A DNA stretch of 44,024 nt from the NCBI GenBank assembly GCA_910578575.1, contig CAJTQP010000015.1, forward strand, positions 1 to 44,024, written 5' to 3'. The position numbers were made by a program, and so were the translations under genes. Below are positions 24,156-32,736 of the stretch, in pieces. Position 1 is the stretch's first letter. Every line of letters begins with the position of its first letter. Origin of the DNA: an uncultured Oscillospiraceae bacterium (GTDB lineage Bacteria > Bacillota > Clostridia > Oscillospirales > Oscillospiraceae). A model generated the notes under the pieces. That model was not told the origin of the DNA and made no database searches. It was given only the letters and a program-made list of their open reading frames with translations.

Positions 24156-24647
24156 TTACATCCCTTCAATGAGGCGGACCAGGATATAACCTTCGTCCAC
24201 GTTGGTCTCCTGGATGAACTCTGGCACAGCGGGGATCATGTGGTCCTGGGCACCGCCCTTGACCACATAGACGTTGCTGGCGGGGGGCGTGAGCACGTCG
24301 TCGATATGCCCCAGAACCTCTCCACTGACGGCATCCCGAACCTCCAGCCCCATCAGGTCTGCCAGGAAAAATGCACCTTCTTCCAGCTCCACGTCCTCCC
24401 GGTCGATATAGACCACCTTGTCCCGGAGCCGCATCGCGGTGTTGACGTCATCCACACCCGCCAGCTTTGCCAAGACGCAGTTCTTGTGGACCCGCGCAGC
24501 GCGCAGCTTCACCGGCTGCTGGTCGATATACAAGGTCTCAAAGGACAGCAGAAAGGCCGGCTCGTCGGCCCAGGGCAGGATTTTTACCTCCCCGGCGATG
24601 CCGTGGGTGTTGACGATTTTTCCCGCTTCCAGATAGCGATGCTTCAA
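24156..24647 (-). CDS. rimM: 16S rRNA processing protein RimM
   Basis: This 163-residue two-domain 30S maturation factor has an N-terminal barrel (GKIVNTHGIAGEVKILPW) and a PRC-barrel C-terminus. The latter ends with IPAVPEFIQETNVDEGYILVRLIEGM. I chose TTG at 24647 because AAAGGAGGG lies seven bases upstream and the protein then starts KHRYLEAGKIVN, as in relatives. The longer frame would add 19 residues unlike the family. A hairpin upstream (24670-24701) may reduce its expression relative to rpsP. Confidence 0.93.
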   Translation of the reverse strand: MKHRYLEAGKIVNTHGIAGEVKILPWADEPAFLLSFETLYIDQQPVKLRAARVHKNCVLAKLAGVDDVNTAMRLRDKVVYIDREDVELEEGAFFLADLMGLEVRDAVSGEVLGHIDDVLTPPASNVYVVKGGAQDHMIPAVPEFIQETNVDEGYILVRLIEGM

Positions 24648-24669
24648 AGAAAACCCTCCTTTGGACAGA

Positions 24670-24701
24670 AAAAATGGCAGTGCAACCGCGCCGCCATTTT
24701 T
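24670..24701 (-). terminator. Attenuator-like hairpin between khpA and rimM
   Basis: On the minus strand, AAAAATGGC (from 24701) pairs with GCCATTTTT (to 24670), with a 14-base loop and one further T. It is a partial terminator candidate inside the operon, splitting rpsP-khpA from rimM-trmD. Confidence 0.55.
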
Positions 24702-24733
24702 CACCGCCTGTAGCCATCAAACTGGCATACAGT

Positions 24734-24964
24734 TCAATCTACAATTTCGACGGAAACCTTCTTGCCCTGGCGCTGGGCGACAGAGCGCATCAATGTGCGG
24801 ATTTCCTTCGCAATGCGGCCCTGACGGCCGATGACCTTACCCATATCGTTGGGATCGACCCGGAGCTCAAGGACAACGTTACCGTCCGCTTCCGTCTCCT
24901 GTACGTCCACGGCCTGGGGATGTTCCACCAGATTTTGGGCGATATAAGTGAGCAAGTCCTTCAT
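24734..24964 (-). CDS. khpA: KH-domain RNA-binding protein KhpA
   Basis: The 76-residue single KH domain has the RNA-binding loop VIGRQGRIAKEIRTLM. KhpA pairs with KhpB/Jag in Gram-positive bacteria and influences cell division and small-RNA use. Its place between rpsP and rimM is conserved in Firmicutes. Length is typical and the start is clear. Confidence 0.93.
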   Translation of the reverse strand: MKDLLTYIAQNLVEHPQAVDVQETEADGNVVLELRVDPNDMGKVIGRQGRIAKEIRTLMRSVAQRQGKKVSVEIVD

Positions 24965-24976
24965 GTGCCCTCCAAA

Positions 24977-25216
24977 TCAGATGGCGTTGGCTTTTTTCAG
25001 CAGAGCCTTGACCGTCTCCGTGGGCTGAGCGCCGGTCTTGATCCAAGCCTGGGCGCGCTCGGCATCCACCTTGATGGCAGCGGGCTCCTGCAGGGGATCG
25101 TAAGTGCCGATCTCTTCGATGAAGCGACCGTTGCGGGGATAACGGGAGTCGGCAACCACGATGCGATAGAAGGGATTCTTCTTGGAACCCATTCTGCGAA
25201 GTCTAATCTTAACCAT
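24977..25216 (-). CDS. rpsP: 30S ribosomal protein S16
   Basis: The 79-residue ribosomal protein begins MVKIRLRRMGSKKNPFYRIV and continues with VADSRYPRNGRFIEEIGTYDP, both diagnostic. It follows ffh by 63 bases and precedes khpA by 12 bases. A good AAGGAGGTG-type site (GGAGGTGAAGG on the minus strand) precedes the ATG. Confidence 0.97.
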   Translation of the reverse strand: MVKIRLRRMGSKKNPFYRIVVADSRYPRNGRFIEEIGTYDPLQEPAAIKVDAERAQAWIKTGAQPTETVKALLKKANAI

Positions 25217-25279
25217 GTTCCTTCACCTCCAAAAGTGTTCATTCTTTCTATGGAACCGTGTGGCCACGGGAACCAATCG

Positions 25280-26635
25280 TTACATGGGGAAGGGCATCCC
25301 ACCGGGGAATTTCCCGAACTTGCCCTTCCGGCGCTTGCCGGACAGCTTGCCCATCTGCTTGGTGAGCTGTTGCATCATGTTGAACTCCTTCAGCAGACGG
25401 TTCACGTCCACCACCTGGAGCCCGCAACCGGCGGCAATGCGCTTTTTCCGGCTGCTGTTGAGCAGGGAGGGGTTCTCCCGCTCCTGAGGGGTCATGGAGA
25501 GGATGATGGCCTGGGTGTGGGCCAAAATCTTTTCATCCACGGTGACACCTTCCAGTGCCTTGGCGTTCATCCCCGGCATCATGCCCAAAAGTTCATCCAC
25601 AGAGCCCATGCCCTGGACCTGAGCGATCTGGTCGTAATAGTCCTGGAGGGTGAAGCGGTTCTTCTTCAGCTTCTCCGCCAGCTCCTGGGCCTTTTCCATG
25701 TCGAACTGCTGCTCCGCCTTTTCAATCAGGGAGAGCACGTCGCCCATGCCCAAGATCCGGGAGGCCATACGGTCGGGATGGAAAACCTCGATGTTATCCA
25801 GCTTTTCCCCGGTGCCCACGAACTTGATGGGCTTGCCGGTGACAGCCTTGATGGAGAGAGCAGCCCCGCCGCGGGCGTCGCCGTCCAGCTTGGTGAGGAC
25901 CACGCCGTCGATCTCCAGGGCATCGTCAAAGGCTTTGGCGGCGTTCACCGCGTCCTGGCCGATCATGGCGTCCACCACCAGCAAGATCTCGCTGGGGGAG
26001 ACCTCCTCCTTGATGCTTTGCAGCTCCGCCATCAGCTCCTCGTCGATGTGGAGCCGCCCGGCGGTGTCTAGGAATACCATGTCATTGCCGTGCTTCTTGG
26101 CGTGGGCGATGGCCTCCTTGGCGATGGTCACAGGATTTTCCTGGCCCATCTGGAACACTGGCAAGTCCAACTGCTTGCCCACCACCTCCAACTGCTGGAT
26201 GGCGGCGGGGCGGTAGATATCGCAGGCCACCAGCAGGGGACGCTTGCTGTTCTGCTTGCGCATCAGGGCGGCCAGCTTGGCGGCATTGGTGGTCTTACCG
26301 GCACCTTGGAGCCCCACCATCATCACAACGGTGGGGGGCTGGGAGGCAATGTTGATCTTGGCGCTGCCTCCGCCCATCAGCTCTGTGAGCTCCTGGTTGA
26401 CGATCTTCACGATGGCCTGGGCGGGGGTGAGGCTTTCCAGCACCTCGCTGCCCACGGCCTTTTCGGTGACGCTTTTGATGAAATCCTTGACGACCTTGTA
26501 GCTGACGTCGGCCTCCAGCAGGGCCAGGCGGATCTCCCGCATGGCCTCCTTGACGTCGGCCTCAGACAGACGGCCTTTGCCCCGCAGCTTTTTGAATGCG
26601 GAGGAGAGCTTTTCCGTTAAACCTTCAAATGCCAT
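25280..26635 (-). CDS. ffh: Signal recognition particle GTPase Ffh
   Basis: This 451-residue SRP54 protein delivers nascent membrane and exported proteins to FtsY with SRP RNA. The NG domain shows G1 GLQGAGKTT, G3 DTAGRLHIDEEL and G4 TKLDGDARGG. The C-terminal M domain is helical and Met-rich, with MGSVDELLGMMPGMN, and contains the RNA-binding RxxRIAAGCG. I chose ATG 26635 (MAFEGLTEKL) with AAGGA six bases upstream; a TTG two codons earlier overlaps that site. It follows ylxM by two bases. Confidence 0.97.
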   Translation of the reverse strand: MAFEGLTEKLSSAFKKLRGKGRLSEADVKEAMREIRLALLEADVSYKVVKDFIKSVTEKAVGSEVLESLTPAQAIVKIVNQELTELMGGGSAKINIASQPPTVVMMVGLQGAGKTTNAAKLAALMRKQNSKRPLLVACDIYRPAAIQQLEVVGKQLDLPVFQMGQENPVTIAKEAIAHAKKHGNDMVFLDTAGRLHIDEELMAELQSIKEEVSPSEILLVVDAMIGQDAVNAAKAFDDALEIDGVVLTKLDGDARGGAALSIKAVTGKPIKFVGTGEKLDNIEVFHPDRMASRILGMGDVLSLIEKAEQQFDMEKAQELAEKLKKNRFTLQDYYDQIAQVQGMGSVDELLGMMPGMNAKALEGVTVDEKILAHTQAIILSMTPQERENPSLLNSSRKKRIAAGCGLQVVDVNRLLKEFNMMQQLTKQMGKLSGKRRKGKFGKFPGGMPFPM

Positions 26636-26637
26636 AG

Positions 26638-27009
26638 TCAATCCTTCTCCAGCTCTTCAATGGCCTTTTGCAACTGCATACACAGCAGCTGCACTTCCTT
26701 GTTGCTCTCCAGCTTTGCCCGGTTCAGGGCCTGGAGCTGGTCGCACAGTTCCTGGAGGACCGCGATGCAACTCCGGGTGTGTTGATGGCGCTGGATGAGA
26801 CCGGTCTTTTCCTCAATGTCCTCCAAGGTCCGCTCTGCCCGGACGATGATATCCCGCACCCCTTGGCGGGTGATATCATAGTTTTCCGCGATCTCCGCCA
26901 GGGAGAGGTCGTCGTTATAGTATAGGTCGAAGAACTCTTTTTGCCGCTGGGTGAGCAAGTCGCCGTAGAAATCATAGAGCATGGCCATACGATAGGCTTG
27001 ACTTTTCAT
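26638..27009 (-). CDS. ylxM: YlxM/p13-like SRP-associated HTH protein
   Basis: The 123-residue protein has a sigma-like helix-turn-helix (LLTQRQKEFFDLYYNDDLSL, AEIAENYDITRQGVRDIIVR). A helical tail follows. YlxM proteins are encoded beside ffh and can stimulate the SRP GTPases in streptococci. It is the first gene of the operon and ends two bases before the ffh ATG. The C-terminal 50 residues look coiled. Confidence 0.9.
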   Translation of the reverse strand: MKSQAYRMAMLYDFYGDLLTQRQKEFFDLYYNDDLSLAEIAENYDITRQGVRDIIVRAERTLEDIEEKTGLIQRHQHTRSCIAVLQELCDQLQALNRAKLESNKEVQLLCMQLQKAIEELEKD

Positions 27010-27065
27010 TTGGCGTGCCTCCCTGTGTGTGGCATGTAAAGCTGTTCTCCTTTACAACAGTAGCT

Positions 27066-27094
27066 ATCCTACCCTAAATGGCCCCGTTTGTCAA
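27066..27094 (-). promoter_or_regulatory. Promoter of ylxM-ffh-rpsP-khpA-rimM-trmD
   Basis: On the minus strand, TTGACA (27089-27094), a 17-bp spacer and TAGGAT (27066-27071) lie 56 bases before the ylxM ATG. Confidence 0.75.
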
Positions 27095-27172
27095 GAGGAA
27101 ATTGTATCAAAACCGTCTTTTTTGGATAGGATTGCCGTAGAGACGCCGTCCCCCGCCGTTGTTTTTTGCAGC

Positions 27173-27202
27173 TTTACTTTTTCCTCTAAAATATGGTAGA
27201 AT
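27173..27202 (+). promoter_or_regulatory. Probable promoter of yfmF-yfmH-lgt-folD
   Basis: TTTACT (27173-27178), an 18-bp spacer and TAGAAT (27197-27202) are divergent from the ylxM promoter. The ATG at 27246 follows AAAGGAGGA. Confidence 0.5.
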
Positions 27203-27245
27203 AAAAGCCACGATATTTCCTTGGCCCAAAGGAGGACCTTTTCTT

Positions 27246-28520
27246 ATGATAGAACGCACTTTGGCCCCTGGCGTTACCTTGCGCCTGCTGGGCACCAGCA
27301 AGTTCAAGACCTCCATGCTGGCAGTCACATTTTTGGAGCCACTGCGGGAGGAGACCGCCGCGCTCAACGCCCTGCTGCCCAAAGTCCTGCGCCGGGGCAC
27401 TCAGAAGCACCCGGATTTAGAGTCCATTTCCGCCGGGCTGGACGAGCTCTACGGCATGAACCTGGAGCCCATCGTCCGGAAAAAGGGGGAGGTCCAGTGC
27501 CTTGGTTTCTGGGCCAGCGTGTTGGACGATGCCTTCGTCCCCGGCCAGTCCAACATTTTGGAGGAGGCCGCCTCCCTGTTGGGGGAGATGGTCCTCCATC
27601 CCGCCGGGACGGGAGAGGCGTTCTTGCCGGAGTATGTGGACAGCGAGAAAGCCAACCTCATCGATAAGATTCGCGGGGAGATCAACGACAAGCTGCAATA
27701 CGCCCTCTCCCGTCTGCGCAGCCAGATGTGCCAGGGGGAGGCTTATGGGGTGAACCGCTATGGCAGCGAGGAGAGCGCCCAGGCCATCACCGGGGAGGCT
27801 TTATACCAGCGTTACCGGACCCTGCTGGAGACGGCCCCGGTGTATCTGTACTACTGCGGTAGTGCGGAGCCGGAACGGGTAGAACGGGCCTTCCGGGCCG
27901 CCTTTGCGGACCTACCCCAGACGCCCCGGCAGCCTATGCCCCAGACCCAGGCCCTGGCGAAGCCCCAGGGGGCGCTGCGCCGTTTTTCCGACCGGCTGGA
28001 CGTCACCCAGGGCAAGTTGATTTTGGGCTTCCGCCTGGGAGGCGGCGTGCGGAGCTTGGAGGCCACCGCCCCGGTGATGGTCCTCCACGCCCTTTACGGC
28101 GGCAGTACCAACTCGAAACTCTTCCTCAACGTGCGGGAACGGCTGTCCCTGTGCTATTTCGCCTCAGCGTCCCTGGGCCTGAGCAAGGGCATCATGACGG
28201 TGTACTCCGGTGTAAAGTTTGAGGACTTTCAAAAAGCGGAGGAGGAGATCTTGGCCCAGCTGGAGGCCTGCCGCCAGGGGGAGATCACCCAGGCGGAATT
28301 GGAGTCCGCCCGGCGCACCGTGGCGGGGAGCCTGCGCACCACCTTGGATTCCCAGGGCAAGTTGGAGGAATACTGGCTGAACCGCTTCGTCACCGGCACC
28401 GCCTACACCCCGGAGGACTTGGCCAAGGCGGCGGAGTCCGTCACCCTCCAACAGGTGGTGACCAGCGCCCAAAGCATTCAACTGGACAGCATATACACCC
28501 TGCGGGGAGAGGAGGACTGA
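27246..28520 (+). CDS. yfmF: M16-family peptidase homologue YfmF (non-catalytic partner)
   Basis: The 424-residue M16 fold starts MIERTLAPGVTLRLLGTSKF. Where active members carry HxxEH it has LNALLPKVLRRG, so zinc binding is absent. YfmF-type proteins pair with the zinc-bearing YfmH encoded next door, like the two halves of mitochondrial processing peptidase. The C-terminal half retains LFLNVRERLSLCYFASASL, the substrate-cleft region. ATG 27246 has a strong ribosome site; the frame extends upstream without one. Confidence 0.9.
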   Translation: MIERTLAPGVTLRLLGTSKFKTSMLAVTFLEPLREETAALNALLPKVLRRGTQKHPDLESISAGLDELYGMNLEPIVRKKGEVQCLGFWASVLDDAFVPGQSNILEEAASLLGEMVLHPAGTGEAFLPEYVDSEKANLIDKIRGEINDKLQYALSRLRSQMCQGEAYGVNRYGSEESAQAITGEALYQRYRTLLETAPVYLYYCGSAEPERVERAFRAAFADLPQTPRQPMPQTQALAKPQGALRRFSDRLDVTQGKLILGFRLGGGVRSLEATAPVMVLHALYGGSTNSKLFLNVRERLSLCYFASASLGLSKGIMTVYSGVKFEDFQKAEEEILAQLEACRQGEITQAELESARRTVAGSLRTTLDSQGKLEEYWLNRFVTGTAYTPEDLAKAAESVTLQQVVTSAQSIQLDSIYTLRGEED

Positions 28521-28523
28521 CGG

Positions 28524-29804
28524 ATGCGTAAAATCGAGTATCAGAGCATAGGGGAGACCCTTTACGAAGAGGTTTTGGAAAACGGCCTGCGGGTGTTCGT
28601 CTTTCCCAAGCCGGACTTTGGACAGTGCTATGCCTTCTTTGCCACCCGCTACGGGGGGATGGACACCCGCTTTCAACTGGGCGGGAAGTGGTTAGACACC
28701 CCCATGGGGATCGCCCACTATTTGGAGCATAAGATGTTTGACACCCCGGAGGGGAACGCCCTGCAAACCCTCTCCGCCACCGGAGCCTCTCCCAATGCCT
28801 TCACCAGCACCGCCATCACCGGCTACCACTTCTCCTGTACCGACCGCTTTTGGGAGAACCTGCGCACCCTGCTCTCTTTCGTCTCCGTGCCCTATTTCAC
28901 CGAAGAGAGTGTGGAGAAGGAGCAGGGGATCATCGGCCAGGAGATCCGCATGATCGAGGACAATCCAGACTGGCAGGTGTTCCACCTGTTGTTGGAGGCC
29001 CTGTACAAAAACCATCCCGTCCGCAACTCCGTGGCGGGGACGGTGGAGTCCATCGCGGATATCACCGCCCAGACCCTGTACGACTGCCATGAGGCCTTTT
29101 ATACCCCCGCCAACATGACCCTGTGCGTGGCGGGGAACGTGGACCCAGAGCGGGTCTGCGCCCTGGCCCGTGAGATTTTGCCCCAGGAGAAGAAGGAGCC
29201 CATCCCCAGGGACTGCGGGGAGGACGAACCGGAGGAGGTCTACCTCCAGGAGAACGGCAAGACCATGGAAGTTTATGCCCCTCTGATGCAGATGGGGGTG
29301 AAGGGCAAGGCCGCCGGGGATGGGGCAGCCCAGCTTCGCCAGAAGATTTTGGGGGAGTTGGCTTTGGAAGCCCTAGTGGGTTCCTCCAGCCCCCTCTATG
29401 CCAAGCTCTATACCAAAGGGCTCATCAACAGCGGCTTTTACTGCGGCTATATGGACTATCCCGGCTGTGCCTTCCTGGTGGCCGGGGGAGAGAGCAAGGA
29501 CCCGGAGGCAGTCCGGGACGCCATCCTAGAGGAAGGGGCCCGGATCGGCCGGGAGGGGTTGGACGAAGCTCTCTTCCAGCGCTTGAAAAAGTCCGCTTAT
29601 GGCAGCTATGTGCGCAGCCTGAACTCCTTGGAAAACCTCTGTGTGGAGCAGGCGCGGGGCTATTTCTCCGGCCAGGACCCCTGGACCTTCCCGGAAATCT
29701 TTGCCTCCCTGGATCGCCGGGATGCGGAGGACTTCCTGCGGGAGTGGATCCGCCCGGAGCGCACGGCCCTGACGGTGATCCGTCCGGGGGAGGGGAAGGC
29801 GTGA
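28524..29804 (+). CDS. yfmH: M16-family zinc peptidase YfmH
   Basis: The 426-residue M16 metallopeptidase has the inverted zinc motif HYLEH (in GIAHYLEHKMFDTPEGN). The downstream glutamate region follows in EEVYLQEN and surrounding helices. It is the catalytic partner of YfmF three bases upstream, and a heterodimer is expected. In Bacillus such pairs act on peptides and small proteins; the substrate here is unknown. Its stop overlaps the lgt GTG start. Confidence 0.93.
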   Translation: MRKIEYQSIGETLYEEVLENGLRVFVFPKPDFGQCYAFFATRYGGMDTRFQLGGKWLDTPMGIAHYLEHKMFDTPEGNALQTLSATGASPNAFTSTAITGYHFSCTDRFWENLRTLLSFVSVPYFTEESVEKEQGIIGQEIRMIEDNPDWQVFHLLLEALYKNHPVRNSVAGTVESIADITAQTLYDCHEAFYTPANMTLCVAGNVDPERVCALAREILPQEKKEPIPRDCGEDEPEEVYLQENGKTMEVYAPLMQMGVKGKAAGDGAAQLRQKILGELALEALVGSSSPLYAKLYTKGLINSGFYCGYMDYPGCAFLVAGGESKDPEAVRDAILEEGARIGREGLDEALFQRLKKSAYGSYVRSLNSLENLCVEQARGYFSGQDPWTFPEIFASLDRRDAEDFLREWIRPERTALTVIRPGEGKA

Positions 29805-30679
29805 GCACCGTTACCTTCCCCGGCCTGGGGTTGACCCTGCACTTGAACCGGGTGGCCCTCTCCCTGGGCAACTTCAACATTTACTGGTATGGGGTTATTA
29901 TCGCCTTGGGGGCGGTGCTGGCGGTGCTGTTTTGTATGAAGAAGGGGGCGCGGCTGGGGATCCAGAGCAACGACTTTTTGGATGTACTTCTGTTCGCCCT
30001 CCCCGGCGGCATCATCGGCGCCAGACTATACTATATCATCTTCAACCCCTCCCTCTACGTGAAAGCCGGTGGGGGGATCGACCTGGCGGCCTGCGTGAAC
30101 ATCCACAAGGGCGGGCTGGCCATTTACGGGGGCATCCTGGCAGGGACGCTGATCGTCTTTCTGGTGTCCCGGCACAAAAAGATCCCCTTCCCCGCCATGG
30201 TGGATCTGTGTACCTTCGGCCTGCTCATCGGGCAGATCGCGGGACGCTGGGGGAACTTCGTCAACGTGGAGGCCTACGGCGGGGAGACGGATCTGCCCTG
30301 GCGCATGGGCATTGAGACCGCCCAGGGCTATCTGGAGGTCCACCCCACCTTTCTCTATGAATCTCTGTGGAACCTGTTGGGCTTTTTCCTGCTGCTTCTG
30401 GTGCTGGAAAAGGGCCTGCGCAAGTTCGATGGGATGCTGTTCCTTCTGTACCTGGCCTGGTATGGCTTTGGCCGGGGGCTCATTGAGGGCCTGCGGACGG
30501 ACAGCTTATATTTCTTCGCCACGGGCATCCGTGTCTCCCAACTGCTGGGCTTTGCCAGCTGCGTGCTGGCCCTGCTCCTGCTGGCCTGGAAGCTGAAACG
30601 CCATCCGGACCCTGGAGCGCTATACGTAAATCAACACAGGCAAACCAAGGAAGAAAAGCCACACAAGGAAACAAGATAG
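29801..30679 (+). CDS. lgt: Prolipoprotein diacylglyceryl transferase
   Basis: This 292-residue membrane enzyme attaches diacylglycerol to the lipobox cysteine of prelipoproteins, for example LivK in this window. Markers are INWYG-like NIYWYGVIIALG, GGIIGARLYYIIFNP, HKGGLAIYGGILAG and the signature GRWGNFVNVEAYGGET. Seven or so hydrophobic helices are visible. The start is GTG 29801 in a GTGA overlap with yfmH; the upstream in-frame ATG lies inside yfmH and would add unrelated residues. Confidence 0.93.
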   Translation: MSTVTFPGLGLTLHLNRVALSLGNFNIYWYGVIIALGAVLAVLFCMKKGARLGIQSNDFLDVLLFALPGGIIGARLYYIIFNPSLYVKAGGGIDLAACVNIHKGGLAIYGGILAGTLIVFLVSRHKKIPFPAMVDLCTFGLLIGQIAGRWGNFVNVEAYGGETDLPWRMGIETAQGYLEVHPTFLYESLWNLLGFFLLLLVLEKGLRKFDGMLFLLYLAWYGFGRGLIEGLRTDSLYFFATGIRVSQLLGFASCVLALLLLAWKLKRHPDPGALYVNQHRQTKEEKPHKETR

Positions 30680-30688
30680 GAGATCACT

Positions 30689-31528
30689 ATGGCAACGATT
30701 TTGGACGGAAAGGCCCTGGCGGCCAAATGCAAGGAGAACGTAAAGGAAGAGGCAGCTGCCCTGGCCCGTACCCCCGGCCTGGCGGTGATCATTGTGGGGG
30801 ATAACCCCGCCAGCCGGGTATATGTGAACAGCAAGCGCAAGGACTGCGAGGAGTGCGGATTTTTCAGTGAGGAGTACGCCCTGCCCGCCACCACCACCCA
30901 GGAGGCGTTGATCGACCTCATCCACCAGCTCAACGGCCGGGAGGAGATCGACGGCATCCTCTGCCAGCTCCCCCTGCCCGACGGCATCGATGAAGAGGCG
31001 GTGCTCATGGCCATTTCCCCGGAAAAGGATGTGGACGGCTTCCACCCCATGAACATGGGGGCCCTGCTGGTGGGGAAGGAGGGCTTCCTGCCCTGCACCC
31101 CCTATGGCATCATGGAGATTTTGGCGGAATACGGCATCGACCCCAAGGGGAAGAACTGCGTGGTCATTGGCCGCTCCAACATCGTGGGCAAGCCCATGGC
31201 CCTGCTGTTGTTGCAAAAGCACGGCACCGTCACCGTCTGCCACTCCCGGACCACCAACCTAAAGGAGGTCTGCCGCCAGGCGGACATCCTGGTGGCCGCT
31301 GTGGGCAAGGTGAACATGGTGACGGCAGACATGATCAAGCCCGGCGCGGTGGTCATTGACGTGGCCATGAACCGCAACGAGGCGGGGAAGCTCTGCGGGG
31401 ATGTGGACTACAACGCCGTCTCCGCCATGGCCTCCGCCATTACCCCGGTGCCCGGCGGCGTGGGCCCCATGACCCGCGCCATGCTCATGAAAAACACCCT
31501 GCTGGCAGCCCAGAAGCACCAGAACTGA
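30689..31528 (+). CDS. folD: Bifunctional methylenetetrahydrofolate dehydrogenase/cyclohydrolase
   Basis: The 279-residue FolD interconverts methylene-, methenyl- and formyl-tetrahydrofolate with NADP(H). It has the catalytic-lysine region YVNSKRKDCEECG and QLPLPDGIDEEAVL. The KDVDGFHPMN signature and NADP-binding VVIGRSNIVGKPMALLL follow, then PVPGGVGPMTRAML. Length is typical. It lies nine bases after lgt in the same operon. Confidence 0.97.
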   Translation: MATILDGKALAAKCKENVKEEAAALARTPGLAVIIVGDNPASRVYVNSKRKDCEECGFFSEEYALPATTTQEALIDLIHQLNGREEIDGILCQLPLPDGIDEEAVLMAISPEKDVDGFHPMNMGALLVGKEGFLPCTPYGIMEILAEYGIDPKGKNCVVIGRSNIVGKPMALLLLQKHGTVTVCHSRTTNLKEVCRQADILVAAVGKVNMVTADMIKPGAVVIDVAMNRNEAGKLCGDVDYNAVSAMASAITPVPGGVGPMTRAMLMKNTLLAAQKHQN

Positions 31529-31560
31529 GGGGAATTTTGGACAAATTGGGAAGGGGGGAC

Positions 31561-31589
31561 TTGCCCCCCTTCCTATAATATGCTATAAT
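31561..31589 (+). promoter_or_regulatory. Promoter of asp23, overlapping a GC hairpin
   Basis: TTGCCC (31561-31566), a 17-bp spacer and TATAAT (31584-31589) precede asp23. The -35 lies in the right half of the hairpin AAGGGGGGACTTGCCCCCCTT (about 31550-31571), which may also end folD transcription. Confidence 0.6.
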
Positions 31590-31661
31590 AGCGCTATCTT
31601 ATTTTGTAGTTTGCATGGATACCTTTTCCCCCTGGGCGGCGGAAAAGTTTGGAGGATTTCT

Positions 31662-32033
31662 ATGAGCGAAAGCAGAGAATACTACTCCCGCAGCGAGGAG
31701 TTTGGCGACGTGTACATCTCCGAGGAGGTGCTGGAGACCATCGCCGGGGCGGCTACCATGGAGGTAGAGGGGGTCATCGGCCTCACCGGCGGCACCATGA
31801 GTGAACAGCTTTTGGGGCGCAAGAAGCTCTCCAAGGGCATTTCTATCCACTGGGAGGAGGACAACATCACCGTGAGTGTGTCCATTGAGATCCGCTATGG
31901 CAGCGTCATCCCCCAGGTGGCGGAGAAGGTGCAGGAGGCGGTGATGAGCAGCGTGGAGGCCATCACGGGCCTGCATGTGGCGGCGGTCAACGTCCGGGTG
32001 GGCGGCATCGCTTTTGAGAAAAAGGAAGACTGA
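31662..32033 (+). CDS. Asp23/Gls24-family envelope stress protein
   Basis: The 123-residue protein has the family core: VYISEEVLETIAGAATMEVE near the start, GVIGLTGG, and a C-terminal VRVGGIAFEKKED. Members form cell-envelope-associated layers in Gram-positives and respond to alkaline or envelope stress. The Asp23-then-NusB order is common in Clostridia. ATG 31662 follows GGAGG by six bases. A strong terminator follows, so it is probably monocistronic. Confidence 0.92.
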   Translation: MSESREYYSRSEEFGDVYISEEVLETIAGAATMEVEGVIGLTGGTMSEQLLGRKKLSKGISIHWEEDNITVSVSIEIRYGSVIPQVAEKVQEAVMSSVEAITGLHVAAVNVRVGGIAFEKKED

Positions 32034-32049
32034 GGACCCTGTCTGAGAC

Positions 32050-32085
32050 GAGGCCTGCGGCATGACCTGCCGTGGGCCTCTTTTT
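32050..32085 (+). terminator. Terminator of asp23
   Basis: GAGGCC-TGCGGCA pairs with TGCCGTG-GGCCTC (32050-32080) with one mismatch, followed by five T (32081-32085). Confidence 0.9.
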
Positions 32086-32161
32086 GGGCCAGAGGTCGCT
32101 TTTTGACAAAAAGGCGGCAAAACTTTTGAAAAATTCGGGCGGAAAGCGTCTATCTTTTTTG

Positions 32162-32179
32162 TATATACATGTATATAAT
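32162..32179 (+). promoter_or_regulatory. 16-bp perfect palindrome overlapping the nusB -10 region
   Basis: TATATACATGTATATA (32162-32177) overlaps TATAAT (32174-32179). No good -35 is visible at 17 bases, so the promoter may depend on an activator or the match may be chance. The palindrome could be an operator. Confidence 0.4.
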
Positions 32180-32245
32180 ATCATTAAGTATCTATGCAGG
32201 CCGCTGAAGGTAGCGGCTTTGTGTCCATAGCAGGAGGGGCCGACT

Positions 32246-32734
32246 ATGACCAGATCCACCGCGCGCGAAATTGCCATCCATTGTTCCTATTCCCTGGGCT
32301 TTTCCACCCAGTCTGCCGACCAGCTCCTAGAGCGGCGGCTGGACCGGGAAGCCTTCCTAGCCTGGGGGGAGGAGGACGAGCTATATCAAGAATATCCCAA
32401 CGAGAAGCAGCTCCAATATATTCAGAATTTGGTCCACGGTGTGGCGGGCCACGGTCCAGAGTTGGACCAGTATATCAGCCGTCACGCCAAGAACTGGGCC
32501 TTCTCCCGCATCCCCCGCACTGCCACCGCCATTATGCGGGTGGCCATGTATGAAATCCTGTATATGCCGGAAATTCCCAAGGCGGCGGCCATCAACGACG
32601 CGGTGGAGATTGCCAAGAAGTATGAGGACGAGAAGGTGGTCTCCTTCGTCAACGGAATTTTAGGCGCCTTCGTCCGGGAGGAATTTCCCGATGAGGCCCC
32701 CCAGAAGCCGGGGACAGCGCCAGAGGAGCCCTGA
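32246..32734 (+). CDS. nusB: Transcription antitermination factor NusB
   Basis: The 162-residue helical protein binds boxA RNA with S10 during rRNA antitermination. It opens MTRSTAREIAIHCSYSLGF and ends with the family block ILYMPEIPKAAAINDAVEIA then VVSFVNGILGAFVRE. A 25-residue acidic and Pro-rich tail is extra. It is the first gene of a long operon running at least to nadK or argR. Confidence 0.95.
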   Translation: MTRSTAREIAIHCSYSLGFSTQSADQLLERRLDREAFLAWGEEDELYQEYPNEKQLQYIQNLVHGVAGHGPELDQYISRHAKNWAFSRIPRTATAIMRVAMYEILYMPEIPKAAAINDAVEIAKKYEDEKVVSFVNGILGAFVREEFPDEAPQKPGTAPEEP

Positions 32735-32736
32735 GC

